Below, in pieces: positions 56,899 to 64,000 of a stretch of DNA of 64,000 bases. The translations under genes were made by a program, and so were the position numbers. The notes below the pieces were generated by a model. That model saw nothing but the letters and a program-made list of their open reading frames with translations. It was not told the origin of the DNA and did no database searches. Every line of letters begins with the position of its first letter. The stretch's first letter is position 1. Source of the stretch: Mesorhizobium mediterraneum (GTDB lineage: Bacteria; Pseudomonadota; Alphaproteobacteria; Rhizobiales; Rhizobiaceae); assembly GCF_002284565.1 (NCBI RefSeq), contig NZ_NPKI01000015.1, forward strand, positions 744,001-808,000, written 5' to 3'.

Positions 56899-58968
56899 GT
56901 GCCCAATTTCGTGAGCGTTACAAGGGACGGCCGCATTGCGGTCGTGACCATCGACAATCCGCCGGTCAACGCGCTTAGCTTCCATGTTCGCGAGCCGCTG
57001 ATGCAGGCGCTTTTCTCCTTGCGGGAAGAGCCAGATGTCGCGGCCATCGTCATCGCTTGCGCCGGGCGGACCTTTGTCGCCGGCGCCGACATCACCGAAT
57101 TCGGCAAGCCGGTGCAGCAGCCGGATTTGCGCGCCATCATTGCCGTGCTGGAAACCATCGCCAAGCCGACGGTTGCCGCCATTCACGGCACCGCGTTGGG
57201 GGGTGGCCTGGAACTGGCGCTTGGTTGCCATTTTCGCGTTGCGGATACCGGCGCCAAGCTCGGCCTGCCGGAAGTCAAGCTCGGCTTGCTGCCGGGCGGT
57301 GGCGGCACGGTTCGGCTGCCGCGTCTCGTCGGCGCGCTGAAGGCGCTCAGCATGATCGTTTCGGGCACGCCGATCGGTGCGGCAGAGGCGCTCGCCGCCG
57401 GGCTGGTGGACGCCGTCTTCGAGGATGGCCTGACTGCGCAGGCAGTTCGTTTCGCTAGCGAAATGGTTGGCAGGGGCGGACCGTTCACGCCGGTGCGCCA
57501 CCGTGACGGCCGTCTCGACCGGGCGGAATTGCCTGAATTCGACAAGCAAGCGGCGGAGCTTGCCAAAAAGGCGCGCGGGCTCGAAGCGCCGATCGCCTGC
57601 GCGCAGTCGGTTCGCAACGCCATCACGCTGCCGTTCGACGAGGCGCTGGCGGCGGAACGCGAACTGTTCGTCAAACTCGTTGCTGGTGACCAATCGCGCG
57701 CTCAGCGCCATCTGTTCTTCGCCGAGCGCGAGGCGGCGAAGGTTGGGGCTAAAGATATCGTCAGGCGCAAGATCGCGCGGGTCGGCGTCATCGGCGCCGG
57801 CACGATGGGCGGCGGCATCGCCATGGCGTTCGCCAATGGCGGCTACCCCGTGACCTTGCTGGAATCAACGCAGGAAGCGCTGCAACGCGGGCTGGCGACG
57901 ATCGAGAAGAATTATGCCGTCTCGGTCGCGCGCGGTTCGCTGAGCGAAGACGCCAAGCGTCAGCGGCTCGGCCTGTTCGAGGGTTCCACCGACTATGGCG
58001 ACCTCGCCGATTGCGACCTGATCGTCGAGGCCGTGTTCGAGGAGATGGCGGTCAAGCGCGAGGTGTTCGGCAGGCTAGACGCGGTGGCCAAACCGGGCGC
58101 GATCCTCGCCACCAACACCTCCTATCTCGACGTCAACGAAATCGCCGCCTCGACGTCGCGCCCGCAGGATGTCGTCGGCATGCATTTCTTTTCGCCGGCC
58201 AACGTCATGAAGCTGCTGGAGATCGTGCGCGCCGAGAAGACCGCGCCCGATGCGCTGGCGACAATCGTCGAGCTGGCACGGCGGATCGGTAAGGTGCCGG
58301 TCGTCGTCGGCGTCTGCCACGGCTTCGTCGGCAACCGAATGCTGGCCGCGCGCGGTTCGGAATCCGAGGCGCTTTTGCTGGAAGGTGCAACGCCACAGCA
58401 GATCGACCAGGCGTTCACCGATTTCGGCTGGCCGACGGGGCCGTTCCAGATGGGCGATCTCGCCGGCCTCGACATAGGCTGGCGCAACCGCAAGGCGCGC
58501 GGCCAGACGGCAATAATCGCCGACACACTGTGCGAACAGGGGCATTTCGGCCAGAAGACCGGCAGCGGTTTCTACCGCTACGAGAATGGCTCACGCACAC
58601 CGGCTCCCAATCCGCACGTCGAAGCGCTGATCCGCGACAAGGCTGCCGAGAAGGGTATCGCGCCGCGCACGATTGGTGTTGACGAGATCATCGAGCGGAC
58701 GCTCTATCCCATGGTCAATGAAGGGGCCAAGATCCTCGAGGAGAAAATTGCCGCCCGCGCCTCCGACATCGATGTCGTCTGGGTCAACGGCTATGGCTTT
58801 CCGGTAGGCAAGGGCGGGCCGATGTTCTGGGCCGGTCTCGAAGGGATCGACAAGATCATCGGGCGGCTCGACCACTGGCACGAGCGGACCGGCAAGGATG
58901 TTTTCAAGCCGGCGCCCCTGCTCAGGCGGATGGCTGAAACCGGCTCCTGGGAAAGCGCTGCCAGCTAA
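56899..58968 (+). CDS. Bifunctional enoyl-CoA hydratase / 3-hydroxyacyl-CoA dehydrogenase
   Basis: A 689-residue beta-oxidation enzyme. The N-terminal crotonase domain (about 1-190) has [12 protein letters not shown], the oxyanion segments [11 protein letters not shown] and [20 protein letters not shown] and the catalytic Glu in [14 protein letters not shown]. The C-terminal dehydrogenase has [20 protein letters not shown], then [17 protein letters not shown] with the catalytic His and [13 protein letters not shown]. The layout is that of the peroxisomal multifunctional enzyme and rhizobial FadJ-type proteins. The start is GTG at 56899 after GAGAGG. No thiolase gene is adjacent. Confidence 0.94.
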   Translation: MPNFVSVTRDGRIAVVTIDNPPVNALSFHVREPLMQALFSLREEPDVAAIVIACAGRTFVAGADITEFGKPVQQPDLRAIIAVLETIAKPTVAAIHGTALGGGLELALGCHFRVADTGAKLGLPEVKLGLLPGGGGTVRLPRLVGALKALSMIVSGTPIGAAEALAAGLVDAVFEDGLTAQAVRFASEMVGRGGPFTPVRHRDGRLDRAELPEFDKQAAELAKKARGLEAPIACAQSVRNAITLPFDEALAAERELFVKLVAGDQSRAQRHLFFAEREAAKVGAKDIVRRKIARVGVIGAGTMGGGIAMAFANGGYPVTLLESTQEALQRGLATIEKNYAVSVARGSLSEDAKRQRLGLFEGSTDYGDLADCDLIVEAVFEEMAVKREVFGRLDAVAKPGAILATNTSYLDVNEIAASTSRPQDVVGMHFFSPANVMKLLEIVRAEKTAPDALATIVELARRIGKVPVVVGVCHGFVGNRMLAARGSESEALLLEGATPQQIDQAFTDFGWPTGPFQMGDLAGLDIGWRNRKARGQTAIIADTLCEQGHFGQKTGSGFYRYENGSRTPAPNPHVEALIRDKAAEKGIAPRTIGVDEIIERTLYPMVNEGAKILEEKIAARASDIDVVWVNGYGFPVGKGGPMFWAGLEGIDKIIGRLDHWHERTGKDVFKPAPLLRRMAETGSWESAAS

Positions 58969-59001
58969 ACTGCTTGAGCGAGGCCATTTCGAAATCGTGG
59001 A

Positions 59002-59814
59002 TTACCGAATCCGCGCGTCGATGATCTCGACGAAACGCGCGAAGAGACCAGCCTGCGATTTGATCTTGAGCTTGCGATAGATGTTGCGGCGGTGGACCTT
59101 TACGGTTCCCGGCACGATGCGCATCGCCCTGGCTATCGATTCCGTCGAATGGCCCTGAAGCACCAGATCGACGACATGCTTTTCGCGCGGCGTGAGCGAA
59201 AGGCTCTTCCAGATATGAGCACGCTCGAACTCGTTGACCGGCGCAATCGCCTCGTCCTGCTTCGTCGCTGCCGGTTGGTCGGCCGGAAGGGCCGGCCAGC
59301 GCAGCCTGGCGAGACCGATCACCGCCGGCGCCATGTCACGCAGCAACCTGGCGTCGGCGGTTCCGAATGGTCCCGAAGCGTGCAATCGCATCAGCGAGAC
59401 CACCAGCGCGTCCTTTCCCTTAAGCGGCACGAAGAAGCCGACCTCCTCGGCCAGCTTGGTCTGGCTATAGTAGGAGCGATAATATTCGCTGGCATAGAAG
59501 CGGTCCGGCGCCAGCTCGCGCATGCGCCAAAAACCTTCCTTTCGCTCGACCGCTGCGTGATGGAACGGGTCGAGCAGATAAGGCCCTTCCTGATAGAGCG
59601 CGACGAAGACGTGGCTTTCGGCCGGCGAGAACGTCTCGAACAGCAGCGGCGGGCGCGAGGCGCCGCGATAGCCGAAGATCACACAGTGATCGAAGCTGAC
59701 ATGCCGCCGGAGCCAGGCGACCATCGCCTTGCCGAAAAGCTCGCCGCTCGTCTCCCGTGTCGCCGCGATGAGCGCAGCGAGCTGATTGTATTCGTCGCCG
59801 CGCGATCCGCTCAA
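59002..59814 (-). CDS. LuxR-family regulator with autoinducer-binding-like N-terminus
   Basis: About 270 residues from TTG 59814. The N-terminal part (NQLAALIAATRETSGELFGK, SFDHCVIFGYRG) fits a PAS/autoinducer-like sensor. The C-terminal GerE helix-turn-helix reads LSLTPREKHVVDLVLQGHST then ESIARAMRIVPGTVKVHRRN. TTG 59814 has AAAGGGG 6 nt upstream; the longer GTG 59877 start would place a 22-nt dyad inside the coding region. No LuxI gene is seen. It is divergent from the PotABCD-like operon and probably controls it. Confidence 0.85.
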   Translation of the reverse strand: MSGSRGDEYNQLAALIAATRETSGELFGKAMVAWLRRHVSFDHCVIFGYRGASRPPLLFETFSPAESHVFVALYQEGPYLLDPFHHAAVERKEGFWRMRELAPDRFYASEYYRSYYSQTKLAEEVGFFVPLKGKDALVVSLMRLHASGPFGTADARLLRDMAPAVIGLARLRWPALPADQPAATKQDEAIAPVNEFERAHIWKSLSLTPREKHVVDLVLQGHSTESIARAMRIVPGTVKVHRRNIYRKLKIKSQAGLFARFVEIIDARIR

Positions 59815-59846
59815 TTTATACCCCTTTAAACGAGAAAATAGACCAA

Positions 59847-59868
59847 ATATACCACCTGCGAGGTATAT
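59847..59868. promoter_or_regulatory. Lux-box-like dyad between LuxR gene and polyamine-type ABC operon
   Basis: ATATACC-N8-GGTATAT is a perfect 7-bp dyad of total length 22 nt, with partial symmetry continuing inside (ACCTGCGAGGT). It is 33 nt upstream of the preferred LuxR start and 60 nt upstream of the ATPase gene. The size and place suit a LuxR dimer site. Confidence 0.6.
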
Positions 59869-59927
59869 ACTAGTCACCGTTGGCTCTGATAGCGTCTTGA
59901 AAATCGCCTTCGCTGGAGCCCGCAGCT

Positions 59928-61064
59928 TTGACCGCAGTGCCAGATATCGAGTTTCGCGGGGTCACCAAACGCTACGGCAGCGTGACTGCGGTCAGCGGCA
60001 TCGATCTAGCCATCCCGCCGTCTGCCTTTGTCGCCTTGCTCGGGCCGTCCGGCTGCGGCAAGACAACCTGCCTGCGCATGATCGGCGGCTTCGAACAGCC
60101 GAGCGAAGGCGCGGTCTTCATCCGCGGCCGCGACATGGCCGGCACGCCGCCCTACCGGCGGCCGGTCAACATGGTGTTCCAGCAATATGCGCTGTTTCCG
60201 CATCTGGATGTCGAGGACAACATCGCCTACGGGCTGCGCCAGGCAAGGCCGCGGCTGTCGTCGCGGGAGATCAGCCTGAGAGCAGGCGAGGCGCTCGCCA
60301 TGGTGCGGCTTGCCGGCTACGGCCGCCGCAAGATCCACGAGCTTTCCGGCGGCCAGCAGCAGCGTGTCGCCCTGGCGCGGGCGCTGGTCAACAAGCCGGC
60401 GGTGCTGCTGCTCGACGAGCCGCTGGCGGCGCTCGACAAGAAGCTGCGCACCGACATGCAGATAGAGCTGCAGAACCTGCAGCGCGAGATCGGCATCACC
60501 TTCGTCCTTGTCACGCACGACCAGGAAGAAGCACTGTCGATGAGCGATTTCGTCTGCGTCATGAATGGCGGGCGCATCGTCCAGCTCGGGCAGCCAAGCG
60601 AAATCTATGACGAGCCCGCCGACCTCTTCGTCGCCGACTTCGTCGGCAAGACCAATCTGTTGAGCGGCAAGGTCGCCGGGCACTCGGGCGACCTCGTCGA
60701 GGTGGCGCTTGCCGACGGCACCGTCATTGCCGCGCGCAAACGGACTTCGCTGCGCCAGGACGAAGCCGTTGCCGTCAGCCTGCGTCCTGAAGCCCTAAGC
60801 CTCGGCGCGCCGGGAAGCGGTCGGCTGAACGGCATTGTCCGCAACCGGATCTTTCTTGGCTCGACCGCGGAATATGCGATCGAGGTCGGCGGTATCGGAA
60901 CGCTGCTCGCCAAGGCCGATCACCTGATCGGCGGTCGAAATCTCTTCAAGCCGGGTGAACCCGTCGCCATCGGCTTTACATCAGGAACGCCGCTCGCGTT
61001 CCCGGACCCCAAGAACAACGGGACCAACCAGAGGGAAAACAAACATGTCGAAATCATATCGTGA
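59928..61064 (+). CDS. Spermidine/putrescine-type ABC transporter ATPase (PotA-like)
   Basis: A 378-residue ATPase. Walker A LLGPSGCGKTTCLRMIGG, Q-loop VFQQYALFPHL, signature ELSGGQQQRVALARALV and Walker B VLLLDEPLAALDKK are complete. The C-terminal TOBE part (about 285-365; LRPEALSL, GIVRNRIFLGSTAEYAIEVG) is typical of PotA. The start is TTG at 59928, 8 nt after GGAG. Its 3' end overlaps the next gene by 20 nt. Confidence 0.9.
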   Translation: MTAVPDIEFRGVTKRYGSVTAVSGIDLAIPPSAFVALLGPSGCGKTTCLRMIGGFEQPSEGAVFIRGRDMAGTPPYRRPVNMVFQQYALFPHLDVEDNIAYGLRQARPRLSSREISLRAGEALAMVRLAGYGRRKIHELSGGQQQRVALARALVNKPAVLLLDEPLAALDKKLRTDMQIELQNLQREIGITFVLVTHDQEEALSMSDFVCVMNGGRIVQLGQPSEIYDEPADLFVADFVGKTNLLSGKVAGHSGDLVEVALADGTVIAARKRTSLRQDEAVAVSLRPEALSLGAPGSGRLNGIVRNRIFLGSTAEYAIEVGGIGTLLAKADHLIGGRNLFKPGEPVAIGFTSGTPLAFPDPKNNGTNQRENKHVEIIS

Positions 61065-62208
61065 CGGACTGCCGATAAACCCCGAAAAATTCGTCGACCA
61101 TTTGATGCGCCTCAAGCGCGGTTCGATCGGCCGCCGTGAGTTCCTTGGCCTCACCGGTCTTGGCGTGGCAACGGCGGTGATGGCCCGCGAACTCGGCATC
61201 ATGCCCTCGCCCGCCTTCGCCCAGGAGGGTCTTGGCGACCGCATGTCGATCGCCACCTGGCCCAATTATCATGACCCGGCGACGTTCGAGAATTTCAAGG
61301 CGGAGACCGGCGTTGCTGTCGAGGTCAATGTGTTCGGGTCAAACGAGGAGATGCTGGCCAAGCTGCAGGCTGGCGCCTCGGGCTGGAGCCTTTTCGTGCC
61401 GACCAACTACACGATCTCCACCTACAAGAAGCTCGACATCATCGAAACGCTCGACATGGCCAAGCTTGCCAATTTCGACGGCTCGCAACAGGACCCGCGC
61501 TTCACTGGGGAAGGCACGATCGACGGCGCGACCTACGCTGTGCCGAAGAACTGGGGCACCACCGGATTTGCAGTCAACACCAAGAAGCTCACCAAGCCGA
61601 TCACGAGCTGGAAGGAATTCTGGGACACGGCCATGGCGGACGGCGACGGCCGGACCATGGTCCATGACTACCAGCTCACCACGATCGGCAATGCGCTGAA
61701 ATATTACGGCTTCTCGTTCAACTCACTGAAGCAGGACGAACTCGCCAAGGCGGAGGAACTGCTGCTGAAGGTCAAGCCGCACCTGTTTGCCGTTTCCAGC
61801 GATTACCAGCCGTCGATGCGTGCCGGCGACGCCTGGATGACGATGTGCTGGACCAATGACGGGGCGCAGCTCCACCGCGACATTCCCGAGATCGCTTATG
61901 TGCTTGGCAAGGAGGGCGGCGAGATCTGGACCGACTTCTACGCCATTCCGAAGGACGCGCCCAATAAGCCCGCCGGCTATGCCCTGCTCAACTACCTGAT
62001 GGACCCGAAGGTCGCGGTCAAGGAGCACCTGGCCAATGGTGCGCCTTCCACCGACGCGCGGGTCAACGCGCTGCTGCCCAAGGAGGTGCTGGACAATCCG
62101 ATCCTCTACCCCGCGGCGGAACTGTTGACTCCGCTGGAATTCGGTGCGGCTGCAACGCTGACCGATCCGGCCCGCGCCGAACTGATGGCACGCTTCAAGT
62201 CGGCTTGA
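61045..62208 (+). CDS. PotD-like substrate-binding protein with Tat signal
   Basis: A 387-residue extracytoplasmic binding protein of the polyamine family. The N-terminus has SIGRREFLGLTGLGVATAVM with the arginine pair at residues 30-31, a twin-arginine signal, cleaved after AFA. MSIATWPNYHDPATFENFKA and VEVNVFGSNEEMLAKLQAGA are the PotD-type lead; WTNDGAQLHRDIPEIAYVLG and WTDFYAIPKDAPNKPAGYAL follow. GAGGGA precedes the ATG, which lies inside the end of the ATPase gene. The ligand may be a polyamine or another cation. Confidence 0.9.
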   Translation: MSKSYRDGLPINPEKFVDHLMRLKRGSIGRREFLGLTGLGVATAVMARELGIMPSPAFAQEGLGDRMSIATWPNYHDPATFENFKAETGVAVEVNVFGSNEEMLAKLQAGASGWSLFVPTNYTISTYKKLDIIETLDMAKLANFDGSQQDPRFTGEGTIDGATYAVPKNWGTTGFAVNTKKLTKPITSWKEFWDTAMADGDGRTMVHDYQLTTIGNALKYYGFSFNSLKQDELAKAEELLLKVKPHLFAVSSDYQPSMRAGDAWMTMCWTNDGAQLHRDIPEIAYVLGKEGGEIWTDFYAIPKDAPNKPAGYALLNYLMDPKVAVKEHLANGAPSTDARVNALLPKEVLDNPILYPAAELLTPLEFGAAATLTDPARAELMARFKSA

Positions 62209-62279
62209 ACCGGCCATAGGTCCGATGCAGGCAACTCACCCGGCGGGCAGATGTCCGCCGGCACCGGGGCGATTTTTCA

Positions 62280-63143
62280 ATGCGCAGAAATGTCCTTCGT
62301 CATAATCTGCTGACCGCGCTGCTGCTCGGTCCAGCAACCGCTTGGCTGGTGGTGTTTCTGGTCCTGCCATTCGTCGCGATCGCCGTCTTCAGCGTCGGCG
62401 AGCGGGCGCCTGAAGGCGGCTATCAGGCTGCTTTCACGCTCACGCAATATGCCAATCTTCCGGCACGGGCGACCGCCTTCTGGAACACGATGGTGCTGGC
62501 GCCAGCGGGCGCCTTGGCCTGTCTGCTCGTCGCCTATCCGGTCGCCTATTACCTCGCCTTGCGGGCGCCGGAGCGATGGCGGCTTATCCTGCTTGCGCTC
62601 GTCGTCATTCCGTTCTGGACCAGCCTGCTGATGCGAACCTACGCCTGGATGTATGTTCTGGGCGGGCGCGGCATTCCGGCATTACTGGCCTATGTCGGGT
62701 TCGACGACGTGCGGCTGATCAACACGCCGGGCGCGGTCCTGCTCGGCATTGTCTACGGCTATCTGCCGCTGATGATCCTGCCGATCTATGTCAGCCTCGA
62801 GCGGCTCGATCGCCGGCTGCTGGAAGCCTCCGCCGATCTCGGTGCAACGCCGATCTCGACCTTCCTTGGCGTGACGCTCAGGTTGTCGCTGCCAGGTGTG
62901 ATGACCGGCTTCTCGCTGGTCATGATCCTGCTGCTTGGCGAATATCTGATCCCGACGCTGCTCGGCGGCGGCAAGGTCTTCTTCATCGGCAACGCGCTGG
63001 TCGATCTGTTCCTGCAATCGCGCAACTGGCCGTTCGGATCGGCAATCGCGATCACGCTGGTTCTGGTTTCGGTGGTGGTGCTGCTTGTCGCCAACCGCAT
63101 TTCGACCCGGCTTTCGGGTGCCCGCCGGGTGGACCTGATCTGA
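62280..63143 (+). CDS. Polyamine-type ABC transporter permease (PotB-like)
   Basis: A 287-residue permease with six helices. FLVLPFVAIAVFSVGERAPE is the first helix region, WRLILLALVVIPFWTSLLMR and TYAWMYVLGGRGI are PotB-type, and LEASADLGATPISTFLGVTL is the EAA loop. It starts 71 nt after the binding-protein stop; its stop overlaps the next start (TGATG). Confidence 0.92.
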   Translation: MRRNVLRHNLLTALLLGPATAWLVVFLVLPFVAIAVFSVGERAPEGGYQAAFTLTQYANLPARATAFWNTMVLAPAGALACLLVAYPVAYYLALRAPERWRLILLALVVIPFWTSLLMRTYAWMYVLGGRGIPALLAYVGFDDVRLINTPGAVLLGIVYGYLPLMILPIYVSLERLDRRLLEASADLGATPISTFLGVTLRLSLPGVMTGFSLVMILLLGEYLIPTLLGGGKVFFIGNALVDLFLQSRNWPFGSAIAITLVLVSVVVLLVANRISTRLSGARRVDLI

Positions 63144-63955
63144 TGCGCGCCTTCGTCGTCGCGGTCTTCGCATTTCTCTACCTGCCGATCGCGCTGGTGG
63201 TGCTGTTCTCCTTCAATGCGGGCCGCCACGCCAGCGAGTTCACCGGCTTCTCGGTGCAATGGTATGGCAAGGCGCTGTCGAACCCGTTCCTGATCGAAGC
63301 GCTGAAGAACAGCCTGTTCATTGCCACCACCAGCGCCTTGCTCGCAGCACTGTGCGGCACGGCGGCGGCGCTTGGCTTGGCGCGTGTCGGCGCGCGGACA
63401 CGAGCCATCTTCGACGCACTTCTCGGCGCTGCGATCGTCGTTCCAGGCGTCGTCATCGGCATCTCCACGCTGGTCGCGCTCGTGCAACTGTTTGGGGTCG
63501 TCAATCCGTTTCTCGCTTCGCTGTGGCCGAACGACCAGCCGCCACGCCTGGCGCTCGGCTACGGCTCGATCATCGCCGCGCACGGCCTGTTTTCGATGGC
63601 GCTGGTGGCGATGATCGTCGGCACACGGCTCGGCAGCCTCGACCGCAATCTGGTCGAGGCCTCGAGCGATCTTTACGCCACCCCGCTGACGACATTCCGC
63701 TCGATCGTGTTGCCGCAGATCATGCCGGCGGTGATCGCCGGCTTCCTGCTCGCCTTCACCTTCTCCTTCGACGATTTCATCGTCGCCTTCTTCGTCGCCG
63801 GCGCGCAGACGACGTTGCCGATCTACGTCTTTGCCTCGATCCGGCGCGGCGTGACGCCGGAAATCAAAGCCATCGCGACGATCGTCCTCGTCGCCTCCGT
63901 TCTGCTTGTGGTGCTTGCCCAATGGCAATTGCGCCAACGCAAACCATCAAACTGA
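63143..63955 (+). CDS. Polyamine-type ABC transporter permease (PotC-like)
   Basis: A 270-residue permease: FLYLPIALVVLFSFNAGRHA, FTGFSVQWYGKALSNPFLIE and the EAA loop LVEASSDLYATPLTTFRSIV, then FTFSFDDFIVAFFVAGAQTT, are PotC landmarks. The ATG shares one base with the PotB-like stop. It is followed 10 nt later by an SDR gene, so the operon continues beyond the window. Confidence 0.93.
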   Translation: MRAFVVAVFAFLYLPIALVVLFSFNAGRHASEFTGFSVQWYGKALSNPFLIEALKNSLFIATTSALLAALCGTAAALGLARVGARTRAIFDALLGAAIVVPGVVIGISTLVALVQLFGVVNPFLASLWPNDQPPRLALGYGSIIAAHGLFSMALVAMIVGTRLGSLDRNLVEASSDLYATPLTTFRSIVLPQIMPAVIAGFLLAFTFSFDDFIVAFFVAGAQTTLPIYVFASIRRGVTPEIKAIATIVLVASVLLVVLAQWQLRQRKPSN

Positions 63956-63965
63956 AAGTCGCATC

Positions 63966-64000
63966 ATGATTCTGAAAGATCGCATCGCCGTGGTGACCGG
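63966..64000 (+). CDS. Start of an SDR-family dehydrogenase (cut by window edge)
   Basis: Only 11 complete codons and part of a twelfth are present: MILKDRIAVVT plus the start of a Gly codon. The VVTG-type beginning of a short-chain dehydrogenase cofactor fold is typical, with a lysine and arginine ahead of it. It follows the PotC-like gene by 10 nt and is probably part of the same operon, where it could oxidise the imported compound. Confidence 0.6.
   Translation, partial: MILKDRIAVVT

Overview
The window looks like chromosomal DNA of a Mesorhizobium-type alphaproteobacterium (Rhizobiales, Phyllobacteriaceae). The grounds are high GC content, frequent GTG/TTG starts, a MucR/Ros-type regulator, the gene order gpsA-tsaD / hemC-hemD-Mic60-hemY, TTAA-N7-TTAA (CtrA-type) sites in front of ftsK and two other genes, and many palindromic intergenic elements of rhizobial type. 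The assignment rests on recognising protein families and repeats by eye; no database search was possible. No rRNA, tRNA or CRISPR array was seen.

Layout. 1-3.4 kb: end of an amino-acid ABC permease, a methyltransferase, a palindromic element and leuC. 3.4-7.3 kb: a small conserved protein, two adjacent membrane diguanylate cyclases without an I-site, and two small exported proteins, one MliC-like. 7.4-11.1 kb: sdhC-sdhD-sdhA-[relic]-sdhB; a 50-codon in-frame remnant of a DUF3052-like gene lies between sdhA and sdhB. 11.1-16.5 kb: yceH, osmC, a small membrane protein coupled to a YCII protein, a TerB-like protein, ubiH and tesB. 16.5-23.4 kb: glnK-amtB, ftsK, a LolA-like carrier and xthA. 23.4-31.3 kb: a cNMP-binding protein, an OmpR-type regulator, an L,D-transpeptidase, a GcvA-like regulator, DUF1761, an ETF-beta methyltransferase-like gene coupled to an EVE protein, YciI, gpsA and tsaD. 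31.4-37.4 kb: hemC, hemD, alphaproteobacterial Mic60, hemY, then a TerB gene and a glutamine amidotransferase gene that appear fused by a deletion.

37.4-45.4 kb is accessory-looking: a VOC protein, three regulators (TetR, HxlR, TetR), each beside a visible dyad operator and a divergent enzyme or exported-protein gene, an SDR, an orphan ketoacyl-ACP synthase, a SnoaL-like protein and an MFS exporter. 45.6-56.6 kb is a carbohydrate block. A MucR-type regulator comes first, then a minus-strand series (GH15 glucoamylase, gnd, zwf, PpgK-like glucokinase) that could take glucose released from a glucan straight into the oxidative pentose phosphate pathway. Divergent to it is a sugar ABC importer (binding protein, double ATPase, two permeases). 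56.9-64 kb: a bifunctional enoyl-CoA hydratase/3-hydroxyacyl-CoA dehydrogenase, then a LuxR regulator divergent from a PotABCD-like importer (ATPase, Tat-exported binding protein, two permeases) and the first codons of an SDR dehydrogenase.

The most interesting points are the sdhA-sdhB relic, the terB/amidotransferase deletion junction, two intergenic elements with perfect 32-nt arms that differ by compensating changes, the three CtrA-type sites (two inside a shared longer motif), the duplicated 5' leader before two neighbouring minus-strand genes, and a lux-box-like dyad that also changes the likely start of the LuxR gene.
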